Positions 1 through 10,461 are shown, counted from the stretch's first letter. The stretch: 64,000 nucleotides of DNA from JBMDXB01 sp048594975 (GCA_048594975.1 JBMDXQ010000158.1:62001-126000); one strand, 5' to 3'. The notes: generated by a model not told the origin, from the sequence alone. Translations and numbers: made by a program.

Positions 1-677
1 GGGCAGGCGAGGCGCTTCTCTGTGTTCCAGGTGAGGTCGCCGCCGTCGAAGAGGCGGAACGGGCCGAACTCGAGGAGCAGCACCGCGCTGTTGCGATTGT
101 CGGAGGTGTCGGCCGGCTTGTCGACGGCCGACGCGCATTCGGCGTTAGGCGGGCTCGCGGGCGGCGGCGGCACGAACTGCTCGCGGGTGCCGAGCAGCCG
201 CAGCGCCAGCCGCGCGGTACTCTTCTCCTGCTGCAGGGCGATGGTGTCGCCGGGCTGCAGGAGCCGGCGCCGGCCCACGAACGCGGCGGCGTATGCGGCA
301 ACGAGTGGCGCGGTCTTCGCGTCCGGCGGCGGCGACGCCTCGCCGTTGTCGTGCACGCGCCCGACCGGCATCAGCCTGGAGAGGTCGAGCGCCCCGCCGA
401 AATGATCGCTGTGGAAGTGCGTGACGATCAGGTGGTCGATCCGTTTCAGGCCCGCGACCGCGGTCGCCACCTTGTGAATGCGCGGGGCGCCGCGCTCGTC
501 GGGGTAGCCCGTGTCGACGAGGATCGACTCGCCGGCGGGCGTCACGATCAGCGTGGCTGCGCCGCCCTCGACGTCAATCCAGTAGACGTCAAGGGTCCTC
601 ACAAGCGATTGCGCAGCGACTGCCGCCTGCGAAAGCGCGCAAACGACAACCACAACGGCGAGCGCGGCTCGTTTCAC
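1..677 (-). CDS. Metallo-beta-lactamase-fold hydrolase, secreted (3' end outside window)
   Basis: Reading leftward from a GTG at 677-675, preceded by AAAGGA about six bases upstream, the frame stays open for 225 codons to the window edge, so the C-terminus is missing. The first 23 residues form a cleavable signal peptide ending in AVAA. The zinc-binding motif THFHSDH follows at about residues 86-92, with an upstream VDTGYPD segment typical of MBL-fold proteins. A DGGDL segment near the truncated end fits the later aspartate metal ligand. The layout resembles ComEC/Rec2-like or generic MBL-fold hydrolases. The substrate cannot be told. It lies 72 bases downstream of the APC permease stop on the same strand and may be transcribed with it. 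Confidence 0.8.
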   Translation of the reverse strand, partial: MKRAALAVVVVVCALSQAAVAAQSLVRTLDVYWIDVEGGAATLIVTPAGESILVDTGYPDERGAPRIHKVATAVAGLKRIDHLIVTHFHSDHFGGALDLSRLMPVGRVHDNGEASPPPDAKTAPLVAAYAAAFVGRRRLLQPGDTIALQQEKSTARLALRLLGTREQFVPPPPASPPNAECASAVDKPADTSDNRNSAVLLLEFGPFRLFDGGDLTWNTEKRLAC

Positions 678-710
678 GATCAAGTCCTTTCCACTGCCCC
701 GCAAGGGGAA

Positions 711-744
711 CGCCAGCACCCCTCAGCACCCCTCAGCACCCTTC
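711..744. repeat. Short tandem repeat, about 10-bp unit, directly after the APC gene
   Basis: The word CAGCACCCCT is repeated almost three times (GGTGCTGAGG on the minus strand). It begins within about five bases of the permease stop and fills much of the gap to the next gene. Only one arm is visible, so it is not a full hairpin. It looks like a one-sided relative of the tandem-armed hairpins elsewhere in the window. Confidence 0.6.
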
Positions 745-748
745 TAAA

Positions 749-2125
<1,377 letters not shown>

Positions 2126-2165
2126 GCGGCGGGGGCTGTCGTTGGCTCGTGAGGCAGGTGCGGCA

Positions 2166-3380
2166 TCACACCCACTTGACGCTGTGGTCGCCGGTGACCG
2201 CCACGGTCTCCGGCGGGCTGTCGATGCGGAAGAACGACCAGGGTCCCGGCGCGAACGGGTACTTCTCGACGACGCGTTCGTCGATCTCGATGCCCAGGCC
2301 GGGGCGGTCGGGAACAATCAGCCGGCCGTCGGCGATCTGCAGCGGCTCGCGCAGGATCTCGTCCGCCAGCGGGAAGGGGTACATGCCGGCCCGCCCGCCG
2401 TTCGCGTAGCACGGGCACTCGAGCCACTCGACCACCGACTCCGGCCAGCAGATCCCGAAGTGAGCGGCGGCGAGCACCTCCAGCGTCGTGCCCCAGCTGT
2501 GGAAGGCGAAGCGGAGACCCGCCTCCTGCACCGCGGCGGCCACGCGCGCGGCCACGGCGAACCCGCCCTGGCAGCACACGTCCATCTGGATGAAGTCGGC
2601 GGCGCGGCGCCGCGCCAGGTCGGCGACCCCCGCTTCGTCGGGCTCGTGCTCGCCGGTCGCAATCCGGACGTGGCCGAGCGATCGCAGCCGGACGTACGCC
2701 TCGTGGTCCTCCGGCGGCAGCGGCTCTTCGAGCCACACGGGATCGTAGGCGCCGATCCGTGCCGCGACCGTGGCCGCGTCACTGCTGCGGTAGCTGTGAT
2801 CGCCCATGCGCCACCACGCGTGCGCGTCGATCATCAGGCCGAACGCCGGGCCGGTCGCCTCGCGCATCAGGCGCACGGCTTCGACATCCTCGTCCGGCCC
2901 GCGCGCCGGCCGCATCTTGTACGCAGGGAACCCCATGGCCTGGATGGCCGCCGCCTCCTCGGCGTAGCCCGACGGCGGCATGTACATTCCCGCGCTGCCA
3001 TACAGCTTGATGTCGCCGCGGACGCGCCGGCCGGCGATCTCCGACAGCGCGCACCCTTCGTAACGCGCCACCGCGTCCATCAGCGCGATCTCCACCGCCG
3101 CGTACACCTTGCGCCGCGCGAGATCGCCGATGAAGCCGAAGTCGCGCCAGCGCCGCGGGTCCCTCCCTTCGAGGAACGGCGCGATCTCCGTGCGAATGAC
3201 TTCGTGCGCGCGCGCGTCCGCCGGCCCCGGCGCGTAGCCCCGCAGCCCGCTGTCCGTCTGAACGCGAACGTACATGGCGTCCCGCTTCAGGATCGTCCGC
3301 TCGCCGTTCCGGAACGGCAGGCGCATCGGTTGTGGCAGCGGGCACGACAGCAGGAACGACTCGACGCGGGTGATCTTCAC
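2166..3380 (-). CDS. Mandelate racemase/enolase-superfamily acid-sugar dehydratase-like enzyme
   Basis: 404 residues, the normal length for the family. It has the N-terminal capping domain followed by the TIM barrel. Visible active-site elements are K155-x-R157 (YKMRPARG) on barrel strand 2, metal ligands D185 (IDAHAWW), E218/E219 (WLEEPLPPED) and E244 (IATGEHE), an aspartate in IQMDVCCQGG near 267, and H294 (FAFHSWG). This arrangement is typical of mandelate-racemase-subgroup enzymes that abstract a proton next to a carboxylate, usually sugar-acid dehydratases. K-x-R rather than K-x-K resembles rhamnonate-dehydratase-like members, but the exact substrate is not inferable. It sits between an MFS and an APC transporter, 28 bases from the former. 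Confidence 0.85.
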   Translation of the reverse strand: MKITRVESFLLSCPLPQPMRLPFRNGERTILKRDAMYVRVQTDSGLRGYAPGPADARAHEVIRTEIAPFLEGRDPRRWRDFGFIGDLARRKVYAAVEIALMDAVARYEGCALSEIAGRRVRGDIKLYGSAGMYMPPSGYAEEAAAIQAMGFPAYKMRPARGPDEDVEAVRLMREATGPAFGLMIDAHAWWRMGDHSYRSSDAATVAARIGAYDPVWLEEPLPPEDHEAYVRLRSLGHVRIATGEHEPDEAGVADLARRRAADFIQMDVCCQGGFAVAARVAAAVQEAGLRFAFHSWGTTLEVLAAAHFGICWPESVVEWLECPCYANGGRAGMYPFPLADEILREPLQIADGRLIVPDRPGLGIEIDERVVEKYPFAPGPWSFFRIDSPPETVAVTGDHSVKWV

Positions 3381-3408
3381 GGCGCGCGTTTCCTCGATGC
3401 CGCGCGGT

Positions 3409-4725
3409 TCACGCGACGCTCCGGCTCTTCATCGCCTCGCGCAGCGGCGCTTCCGCCGGCAGGCGGAGCGAGGCGACGAGCACGGCTTCGACGACGAGGA
3501 CGCCGGCCAGCATCAGCAGGCCGGAAGTGTAGTCGGCGCTGACCTGGCGCAGCCAGCCCATCGCGGTCGGGCCCACGAATCCGCCGAGGTTGCCGATCGA
3601 GTTGATCAGCGCGATGCCGGCGGCAGCCGCCAGGCCGCCCAGGAAGATCGGCGGGATTGCCCAGAAGACGCTCATGACCGCGCGCTGGCCCGCCTGCGAG
3701 AGCATGAAGCTGAGCACGATCAGCACGACGCTGTGCTGTGAGAAGGCCGCAAGGACGAGGCCGGCGGCGGCGGTCAGCGCGCAGGCGGCCACGTGCCACT
3801 TGCGTTCGCCGGTGCGATCGGAGTGCCGGCCGACGAGCACCATGGCGACCAGCGCGACGCCGAAGGGGATGGCCGTGGCCACGCTGAGGCGCCAGCCGCG
3901 GAACCCTGAGACCTCGCGAAGGATATTGGGCAGCCAGAGGAAGACGCCGTAGGTGACCGTCGTGTTCAGGAAGTAGATGAGCGCGAGCAGCCAGAGCCGG
4001 CCGGAGAAGAGCATCCGCATCTCCGACCCGTGGTGCCGCGCCAGCCGCGCCTCCCGCTCCCGCGCCATCGTCGCGGTGAGCCACTCGCGTTGCCGCGCGG
4101 TCAGCCACCGCGCCTGCTCCGGGCGGTCCGTCAGGTAGCGCCAGGCGACGATCCCGAGCAGGACCGCCGGCAGGCCTTCGACGAGGAAGAGCCACTGCCA
4201 GCCGGCGAGTCCGAGCCGGCCGTCGAGGGCGAGCAGCGCCTCCGACACTGGCGCGCCGACGATCATCGCGATCGGCGACGCGGTCATGAAGAGCGCCCCG
4301 GCGCGCGCGCGCTCGCTGGCCGGAATCCAGTAGGTCAGGTAGAGCACGACGCCGGGGAAGAAGCCGGCTTCGGCAATCCCGAGCAGCACGCGCGCCGCGT
4401 AGAAGCTGACCGTCCCGCTGACCATCACCATGCCCATCGACACGATGCCCCAGCCGATCATGATGCGCGCGATCCACACGCGGGCGCCGACCCGCTCGAG
4501 GATCAGGTTGCTCGGGATCTCGAAGAGGCAATAGCCGAGGAAGAACAGTCCCCCACCGAGTCCGTAGGCGGCCGCGCTCAAGCCGAGGTCGCGCTGCAGC
4601 TCCTCGGCGGCGAAGCCGATGTTCACGCGGTCGATGTACGCGACGACGTAGCAGATGAAGACGAACGGAATCAGCCGGCGGATGACCCGGCTGATGGTCT
4701 CGCGCGCGAGGGGGTCGCTTGGCAT
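3409..4725 (-). CDS. MFS transporter, anion:cation symporter (ACS)-like, probable sugar-acid uptake
   Basis: 438 residues from the ATG giving MPSDPLARETISRV. The longer upstream frame is translation of the GGTTCC repeat and was discarded. Twelve membrane segments are visible. The first ends in YIDRVNIGFA, the D-R-x-N signature common in ACS-family carriers of hexuronates, glucarate/galactarate, tartrate and phthalate. The loop after helix 2 is degenerate. It is the first gene of a leftward operon with an enolase-superfamily dehydratase and an APC permease, and it diverges from glucarate dehydratase. A role in taking up the sugar acid consumed by these dehydratases is likely but inferred from context. 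Confidence 0.85.
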   Translation of the reverse strand: MPSDPLARETISRVIRRLIPFVFICYVVAYIDRVNIGFAAEELQRDLGLSAAAYGLGGGLFFLGYCLFEIPSNLILERVGARVWIARIMIGWGIVSMGMVMVSGTVSFYAARVLLGIAEAGFFPGVVLYLTYWIPASERARAGALFMTASPIAMIVGAPVSEALLALDGRLGLAGWQWLFLVEGLPAVLLGIVAWRYLTDRPEQARWLTARQREWLTATMAREREARLARHHGSEMRMLFSGRLWLLALIYFLNTTVTYGVFLWLPNILREVSGFRGWRLSVATAIPFGVALVAMVLVGRHSDRTGERKWHVAACALTAAAGLVLAAFSQHSVVLIVLSFMLSQAGQRAVMSVFWAIPPIFLGGLAAAAGIALINSIGNLGGFVGPTAMGWLRQVSADYTSGLLMLAGVLVVEAVLVASLRLPAEAPLREAMKSRSVA

Positions 4726-4729
4726 GTGT

Positions 4730-4952
4730 GGTTCCGCGGGTTCCGGGGTTCCACCGGTTCCGGGGTTCCGCCGGTTCCGGAGTTCCGGGGGTTCCGCGGG
4801 TTCCGTGGTTTCAGGGGTGCACGGTTCCACGGGCAACGGTTCCGCGAGTCTCGGGGTTCCGAGGTTCCGGTTCTTCGGTTTCCCCCTCAGAGGACCGAAC
4901 CGCGGAACCTCGGAACCCCGGAACCCCCGGGACCCCGGAACCAGCTTCCGTC
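4730..4952. repeat. Tandem-armed inverted repeat, GGTTCC family, copy 1
   Basis: Fills most of the 332-base divergent gap between the MFS and glucarate dehydratase genes. The left part (4730-4870) is a run of GGTTCC words separated by 2-6 G/C-rich bases. The right part (4895-4942) is a run of the complement, GGAACC. The innermost arms, 4859-4878 and 4895-4913, pair almost perfectly around a short loop. The block creates artificial open frames on both strands. Both promoters must lie beside or within it. Confidence 0.85.
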
Positions 4953-5057
4953 GCACTCGGAAGCCCGCTAACCCTATCACGGCGTGCCGATCTCGCCGCG
5001 ACGTGTACCGAGTTGCCGAGGCGCGCTACACTGGTCGCCGCTCACCGCACCCATCGC

Positions 5058-6347
5058 ATGCGCATCGTCGACTACCGCCTCCACTCGATCGCGATCGCGG
5101 ATCCTCCGCTGAGGAGTTCGTACGGCCTGCACGCCCCGTACGCTCTGCGCACGGTCGTCGAGATCGAGAGCGACGACGGCATTGTCGGCATCAGCGAGAC
5201 GCACGGCGGCGACGCCAACGCGGCGATGTTCGAGGCGCTCCGTCCCCGCATCGTCGGCGCCGACCCGTACCGGCTCTGCGCCTCGCTGATGCCCATGATC
5301 GACGGCGAGGCCGGCGACCGCTCGCAGACGTACCTGGTGCCGGGCGAGAACCCGCGTGACGCCGGCGCGCGCCTGTTCTCGGCGGTGGAGATCGCGTGCC
5401 TGGACCTCATCGGCCGATCCGTCGGACGCCCGGTCTGCGATCTGCTGGGCGGCCGCGTCCGCGACGCCGTGCCGTTCTCCGCCTACCTGTTCTACAAGCA
5501 CGGGGGCGGCGGCGGCGACGTCGAGCCGGACGAGTATGGCGAGTGCCTCACCCCGGAATCGATCGTTCGGCAGGCGAAACAGATGGTCGAGGCCTACGGC
5601 TTCCAGTCCATCAAGCTGAAGGCCGGCGTCCTGGATCCGGAGATCGAGATCGAGACGATCCGGCTGCTCCGCGAGGCGTTCGGCCCGGCCGTTCCGTTGC
5701 GCCTCGACCCGAACTGCGCGTGGAGCGTCGAGACCTCCGTCCGCGTCGGCAGGGCGCTCGCCGCCGAGTTGAGCGGCGAGGGCTACCTCGAGGATCCGAC
5801 GGCCAGCCTCGACGGCATGGCCCGCGTCCGGCGCGCGCTGCTGGCGGCGGGCATTGCGACGCCGCTCGCGAGCAATGTCGCGGTCACCTCATTCGCGGAC
5901 ATTCCGGAAGCGGTCCGCCACGACGCGGTCCAGGTCGTCCTGTGCGACCCGCACTACTGGGGTGGCGTCCGGCAGATTCAGCACCTGTCGCGCGTGTGCC
6001 GGACGTTCGGGCTCGGGCTGTCGATGCACTCCAACAGCCACCTCGGCGTGTCGCTCATGGCCATGGTGCACGCCGCCGCCGCGGCGCCACACCTCACCTT
6101 CGCCTGCGATACGCACTATCCGTGGCAGTCGGCGCGCGACGAGATCGTCGAGGGCGGCCGCGTGCGGTTCGAGCAGGGGACGGTGCGGGTTCCGGATGGT
6201 CCCGGCCTCGGCATCGATCTCGACCGCGATCGGGTCGAACGCGGCGTCGAGCGGTACCGCGCCATCCCGATCCGGCGGCGCGATGATGCGGAGGAGATGC
6301 GGCGGCACGTCGAGCCGGCCTGGCAGCGGGTGGTGCCGCGGTGGTGA
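5058..6347 (+). CDS. gudD: Glucarate dehydratase family enzyme (enolase superfamily)
   Basis: Converts D-glucarate (and often L-idarate) to 5-keto-4-deoxyglucarate in the cytoplasm. 429 residues from the ATG giving MRIVDYRLHS; the longer frame upstream is repeat translation. Visible residues are K186-x-K188 (IKLKAG), metal ligands D217 and N219 (RLDPNCAW), E245-D246 (YLEDPT), N273 (ASNVAV), D297 (LCDPHYWGG) and the glucarate-dehydratase segment MHSNSHLG at 323-330 with the catalytic histidine. That last segment is a strong subgroup marker, also present in E. coli GudD (446 residues). Its stop TGA overlaps the next start by one base (TGATG), so it is translationally coupled to the next pathway enzyme. 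Confidence 0.88.
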   Translation: MRIVDYRLHSIAIADPPLRSSYGLHAPYALRTVVEIESDDGIVGISETHGGDANAAMFEALRPRIVGADPYRLCASLMPMIDGEAGDRSQTYLVPGENPRDAGARLFSAVEIACLDLIGRSVGRPVCDLLGGRVRDAVPFSAYLFYKHGGGGGDVEPDEYGECLTPESIVRQAKQMVEAYGFQSIKLKAGVLDPEIEIETIRLLREAFGPAVPLRLDPNCAWSVETSVRVGRALAAELSGEGYLEDPTASLDGMARVRRALLAAGIATPLASNVAVTSFADIPEAVRHDAVQVVLCDPHYWGGVRQIQHLSRVCRTFGLGLSMHSNSHLGVSLMAMVHAAAAAPHLTFACDTHYPWQSARDEIVEGGRVRFEQGTVRVPDGPGLGIDLDRDRVERGVERYRAIPIRRRDDAEEMRRHVEPAWQRVVPRW

Positions 6348-7258
6348 TGACGCCCGACGAGTTGCGGTCCCGGCTGCACGGCGTGATCGGGTTTCCGGTG
6401 ACGCCGTTCGACGATGGTCTCGCGCTCGACCTGGAGGGCTTCGGCCGCAATCTTCAGGCGATGCTGCGGCACCCGATCGGGGCGATCGTCGTTGCCGGCG
6501 GCACCGGCGAGCTGTACTCGCTGGACCCGGAAGAACACGCCGCGTTGATCAGCGCGGCGGTCGAGGAAGCGGATGGCCGCGTGCCCGTCATCGCTGGCAC
6601 CGGATACAACGTTCCGCTCGGCGTACGGCTCGCGAAGCAGGCCGCGGACGCCGGCGCGTCCGGGGTCCTCGCGTTCCCGCCGTACTATCCCGGCGCGGAC
6701 GAGGACGGGCTGTACGGGTACTATCGCGCGATTGCAGCGGCGACGCCGCTGGGACTGCTGGTCTACAGCCGCGACTGGTTTCATCCCGGCGCGGCATTCG
6801 TTCGCCGCCTGGCAGACCTTCCCACGCTGATCGCGTGGAAGGAGGGACAGGGTGACATCCGGCGCCTGCAGGTGCTGCGGGAGAGCGTCGGCAACCGGCT
6901 GTGCTGGGTGGGGGGCGCCGGCGACGACATGGTGCCGGCCTATTACGCGGTCGGCCTGCGGGCGTTCACGTCGAGCATCTCCAACGTGGCCCCCGCGCTG
7001 GCCGTGCAGCTTCACGAGCTGGCATCGGCGGGCGATGCCGCCGCTCTGTCGCGCCTGATGGACGCGGTCGTCGTTCCGCTGTACGCGGTGCGCGCCCGGC
7101 GGCGCGGCTACGAAGTCACGGTCATGAAGGCGCTGATGAACCGGCTCGGTCTCGCCGGCGGGACGGTCAGACCGCCGCTTCCGCGCCTCGCCCCCGCCGA
7201 CGCCGCCGCGCTCAGCGCGCTGGCGGCGGTTTTCGAGTCGAAAGTCGAGAATCGATAG
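6347..7258 (+). CDS. kdgD: 5-dehydro-4-deoxyglucarate dehydratase-like (DHDPS/NAL family)
   Basis: 303 residues from the ATG that overlaps the glucarate dehydratase stop. Two in-frame GTG codons just upstream are less likely starts. It is a class I aldolase-fold TIM barrel: GGTGELYSL at about 51-59 is the substrate-carboxylate loop, Y140 in LVYSRDW is the general base, and K165 in AWKEGQGD is the Schiff-base lysine. Members of this branch decarboxylate and dehydrate 5-keto-4-deoxyglucarate to 2-oxoglutarate semialdehyde, which fits being coupled directly to gudD. A semialdehyde dehydrogenase is not in the window. The last six or so codons (ending in ESKVENR) are made by the outer arm of the repeat that follows. 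Another DHDPS-family specificity cannot be excluded. Confidence 0.78.
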   Translation: MTPDELRSRLHGVIGFPVTPFDDGLALDLEGFGRNLQAMLRHPIGAIVVAGGTGELYSLDPEEHAALISAAVEEADGRVPVIAGTGYNVPLGVRLAKQAADAGASGVLAFPPYYPGADEDGLYGYYRAIAAATPLGLLVYSRDWFHPGAAFVRRLADLPTLIAWKEGQGDIRRLQVLRESVGNRLCWVGGAGDDMVPAYYAVGLRAFTSSISNVAPALAVQLHELASAGDAAALSRLMDAVVVPLYAVRARRRGYEVTVMKALMNRLGLAGGTVRPPLPRLAPADAAALSALAAVFESKVENR

Positions 7259-7548
7259 TCAGAGTCAGAGTCAGAGTCAGAGTCAGAGTCAGAGTCGAAG
7301 TCAGAGTCGGAGTCAGAGTCAGAGTCAGAGTCAGAGTCAGAGTCAAAGTCAGAGTCGAAGTCAGAGTCAAAGTCAAAGTCAAAGTCAGAGTCGCTGGCCG
7401 AAATCGCTCGTCGAAGTCCAGGGTTGAAGTCGCGAGCCGGGCACCCGACTTTGAGCTTGGGCTCTCTGACTCTGACTCTGAACTCGACTCTGACTCTGAC
7501 CCTGACTTCGACTCTGACACCCTGACTGTCGACTTTCGACTATCGACT
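7236..7548. repeat. Tandem-armed inverted repeat, GTCAGA family (about 310 bp)
   Basis: This fills the gap between kdgD and the sensor kinase. Bases 7257-7392 are about twenty near-perfect copies of AGTCAG (with AGTCGA and AGTCAA variants). Bases 7462-7535 are the complement, CTCTGA/CTCGAC. The outermost arms also match: GTCGAAAGTCGA...ATCGATAGTC on the left and its complement ending GACTTTCGACTATCGAC on the right. The left outer arm overlaps the end of kdgD. No gene lies here; only a short unrepeated core at about 7393-7460 separates the arms. Confidence 0.9.
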
Positions 7549-7574
7549 GGGTATACTGACCCGCCCTACGGCCC

Positions 7575-9716
7575 ATGCGCCGGAATTCTCTTCGGACGGC
7601 CCTGCTGGCGTGGGTGTTCGGTCTTGCCGCCGCGGTCCCTTCGATCGCCGAGACCACGCGTCCATCCATCTCTCTGCTGACGCAGATCAAAGACATCCGT
7701 GCGCTCACCTCCGACGAGGGTGCGCGCGGCTACCGCGTGCGCGTCCGGGGTACGGTGACCCACTTCGATCAGATCGGCTACGGCCTGCTCTTCATCCACG
7801 ACGGCCGGCTCGGGCAGTTCGTCGAGGTTCCCGAACGTGCGGACCTGCAGGACACCTGGAAGGGGTTGCGCCGTGGCGACCTCGTCGAAATCGAAGGCCG
7901 GACCGTTCGCGGCGGGTTCGCCCCGAACGTACGGCCGGATGCGATCCGGGTGATCGGGCGCGGGGAGATGCCCGAGCCGAAGTCGCTCTCCATCGGCCAG
8001 CTGCTCACCGGCCGACACGACTGCGATTACGTCGAGATCGAGGGGGTCGTGCAACGCGTCTGGCTGGCGGCCGATCCGAAGATGCACACGCTCTTCGCCG
8101 ACGTCGCGGTCGACGGCGGCGTCGTCCGGGGGTCGTTCTGGGATTACGGCGCGAGTGACCTGCAGCGCTTCATCGACGCCAGGGTCCGGCTGCGCGGCAA
8201 TGCCGGCACGCTTTTCGGGCAGACCGGGCAGCTGCGCGGCGTGTCGGTGTTCGGCGGGCGCACCGGCGATATCGAGGTGCTCGCGGCGCCGCCGGACCCC
8301 TTCTCCATTCCCGTCCGTTCGATTCGCAGCATCTACAACTATTCATCGGCAGGAGAGGTGACTCGCCGGATCCGCGTGCGCGGCGTCGTCACCAGCCAGA
8401 TGCTCGGCAGCCCCGTGCAGGTGAGCGACTTCACGACCTCGACGACGTTCCGCGACGTGCGCCACGTGCTCTACCTGCACGACGGCGAGAGCGGCGCGCG
8501 CATCGAGACGGAGCAGGACACGCGGGTGAAGCCGGGCGACGTGGTGGAGGCGGCGGGCTTCCCGGCGGTGACGCCGGGCAAGCCGATCCTCCGCGACGCC
8601 GTCTTCCGCGTGGTGGGGACCGCCGAGCCGCCGCCGGCGGCGATCGTCCAGCCCTCGGAGGTGCTGACGGCGGAGCACGACGCCGAGCTGGTGCGCATCG
8701 AAGGCCAACTGCTGGGGATCCTGCGCAGTTCCACGGCGCTGCGCCTCGTCCTGAAATTTGGCGAAACGGTGTTCGATGCGCCGCTGGACCCCTCCTTCGG
8801 CAGCCGGCTGGCCGAGATCCGTCCGGGAAGCACTGTCTCCGCGACCGGGGTCTACTCGTACCAGTGGGGGCCGCCGCCGTCCTTCCGCCTGTTCCTCCGC
8901 TCGCCGGAGGACGTGGTCGTCCTGTCGGCCGGCCCGTGGTGGACGCTGCGGCACACGGGGGTGCTGCTCGCCATCGTCCCGCTCGTCGGCGCGGTAGCGA
9001 CGGTGTGGGCCCGGATGCTCTCGAACCAGAAACGAGAGCAGTTCCAGGCGATCCTGAGCGAACGCAACCGCCTGGCGAGGGAGCTCCACGATACGCTCGA
9101 GCAGGGCCTGGCCGGCATCACCCTGCAGCTCGAGGCGGTCGCCGGCAGCCTCGACGCCTCGCCCGCCGCGGCGAAGCAGTCGCTCGACCTCGCCCGCCAG
9201 ATGCTCCGCTACAGCCTCGAGGAGGCGCGCCGATCGGTCATGGATCTACGCTCCGAGGCGCTCGACAACCGCGACCTGGCGGGGGCGCTGACCAGCCTTG
9301 CACGGCAGATGACGGTAGGCACTTCGCCGCGCGTGGAGGTACGGGTCGAGGGGACGGTCCGGCGGCTCGGCGCGGCGCACGAGCACCACCTGCTGCGCAT
9401 CGGCCTGGAGGCGCTCACCAACGCGCTGCGTCACGCCTCGGCCACGCGGATCGACATCCTGCTCCGGTTCGGCAGCGAGGCCATCGAGCTGGTGGTCCGC
9501 GACGACGGCAGGGGGCTGGGGAACGGCAGCCACGCTCTGCCGGGCGCGCATTTCGGCCTCCAGGGGATCCGGGAGCGCGTGGACAAGCTCGGAGGCACCG
9601 TGGAGATCGAGAGCCGCCCGGGGGAGGGGGTGCGGCTGTCGGTCGTTGTCCCGCTGCATCGCCGCCCGCGCGTCGTCGTGCGGCCGGTCCTGGGGGAGAT
9701 ATGGCCGAGAAGCTGA
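7575..9716 (+). CDS. NarL-type sensor histidine kinase (HisKA_3) with large exported sensor region
   Basis: 713 residues. An N-terminal signal peptide (1-25) precedes a sensor of about 425 residues, rich in beta structure and built of repeating units such as VRVRGTVTHFD, YVEIEGVVQRV and IRVRGVVTSQM, which look like OB-fold modules. One membrane segment at about 455-476 follows. The kinase begins with RELHDTLEQGL, where H505 is the phospho-acceptor of the HisKA_3/DHp type. The ATPase domain follows, with its N-box at LTNALRHAS (about 613-621) and DDGRGLG near 648. It overlaps the response-regulator gene by 16 bases, so the pair is coupled. The signal sensed is unknown. The TonB receptor just downstream is a plausible target. 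Confidence 0.88.
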   Translation: MRRNSLRTALLAWVFGLAAAVPSIAETTRPSISLLTQIKDIRALTSDEGARGYRVRVRGTVTHFDQIGYGLLFIHDGRLGQFVEVPERADLQDTWKGLRRGDLVEIEGRTVRGGFAPNVRPDAIRVIGRGEMPEPKSLSIGQLLTGRHDCDYVEIEGVVQRVWLAADPKMHTLFADVAVDGGVVRGSFWDYGASDLQRFIDARVRLRGNAGTLFGQTGQLRGVSVFGGRTGDIEVLAAPPDPFSIPVRSIRSIYNYSSAGEVTRRIRVRGVVTSQMLGSPVQVSDFTTSTTFRDVRHVLYLHDGESGARIETEQDTRVKPGDVVEAAGFPAVTPGKPILRDAVFRVVGTAEPPPAAIVQPSEVLTAEHDAELVRIEGQLLGILRSSTALRLVLKFGETVFDAPLDPSFGSRLAEIRPGSTVSATGVYSYQWGPPPSFRLFLRSPEDVVVLSAGPWWTLRHTGVLLAIVPLVGAVATVWARMLSNQKREQFQAILSERNRLARELHDTLEQGLAGITLQLEAVAGSLDASPAAAKQSLDLARQMLRYSLEEARRSVMDLRSEALDNRDLAGALTSLARQMTVGTSPRVEVRVEGTVRRLGAAHEHHLLRIGLEALTNALRHASATRIDILLRFGSEAIELVVRDDGRGLGNGSHALPGAHFGLQGIRERVDKLGGTVEIESRPGEGVRLSVVVPLHRRPRVVVRPVLGEIWPRS

Positions 9717-10324
9717 GGATCATGCTCGTCGACGATCACTACCTGGTGCGCGTCGGCCTGGCGAGCATCATCGCGCTCGAGCCGGACATGACGGTGTGCG
9801 CCGAGGCGTCGACTGGCGAGCAGGCGGTCGAACTGTTCCGGGTGCACCGGCCGGACGTGACGCTGATGGACCTGCGCCTGTCGGGAGTGAACGGGTCGGA
9901 AGCGACGCAAGCGATCCTGGCGGAGTTCCCCGACGCGCGCATCATCGTGATCTCCACCTACGTGGGCGACGAGGAGATCCACAACGCGCTGCAGGCGGGG
10001 GCGATGGCCTACCTCGTGAAGTCGGTCCAGCGCGAAGAGCTGATCCAGGCAATCCGGAAGGCGGCTGCCGGGCAGCGGCACATCCCGCCGGAGGTCGCGG
10101 CGCGGCTGGCCGAGCGAGTCGGGCGGTCCCAGCTCTCGGGACGCGAACTCGAGGTGCTCCGGCTGCTCGTGGGTGGGAAACGCAACCGGGCGATTGCCGA
10201 GGCGCTTGATATCACCGAGGGCACGGTCAAGCTGCACGTGAGCAGCATCCTCGGCAAACTGGGCGCCGTCGATCGGACCGAGGCCGTCACCGTCGCCCTG
10301 CATCGCGGAATCATCCAGCTATAA
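9701..10324 (+). CDS. NarL/FixJ-family response regulator (REC + LuxR-type HTH)
   Basis: 207 residues from ATG 9701, which follows GGGGGAGAT and lies inside the end of the kinase gene. The receiver domain shows D10-D11 (VDDHY), phospho-acceptor D57 (TLMDLRLSG), the conserved S/T at about 85-86 (VISTY) and K107 (YLVKS). The LuxR-type HTH occupies about 144-207, beginning LSGRELEVLRLLV and containing ITEGTVKLHVSSILGKL. It is phosphorylated by the kinase encoded immediately upstream and should bind DNA as a dimer. The nearest downstream target candidate is the TonB-dependent receptor 200 bases away. Confidence 0.92.
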   Translation: MAEKLRIMLVDDHYLVRVGLASIIALEPDMTVCAEASTGEQAVELFRVHRPDVTLMDLRLSGVNGSEATQAILAEFPDARIIVISTYVGDEEIHNALQAGAMAYLVKSVQREELIQAIRKAAAGQRHIPPEVAARLAERVGRSQLSGRELEVLRLLVGGKRNRAIAEALDITEGTVKLHVSSILGKLGAVDRTEAVTVALHRGIIQL

Positions 10325-10432
10325 GCAATCAGCGTCCGCCGCTTTTGCCCCGGTCTGGAGCACTTCCCGTAACTTGAGCCAGCCGCGCTCAATATATCTT
10401 TCGACATAACCTATTCCATCTACTTTGCCCGA

Positions 10433-10461
10433 TTGACGCGGTCGTTGTCCGCACGTAGTCT
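10433..10461 (+). promoter_or_regulatory. Candidate sigma-70-type promoter for the TonB receptor
   Basis: TTGACG at 10433-10438 and TAGTCT at 10456-10461 are separated by 17 bases and lie about 60 bases before the receptor start. The -10 match is weak, so this is tentative. The rest of the 10325-10523 gap shows no gene. Confidence 0.4.

Noticed and set aside
4719..5057. Proline/glycine/arginine-rich N-terminal extensions on both divergent genes
   Set aside because: They are translations of GGTTCC repeats; homologous proteins start at the internal methionines chosen.
7257..7535. A CRISPR array in the hexamer region
   Set aside because: Units are six bases with no spacers of constant length, and the orientation flips halfway; no cas gene is present.
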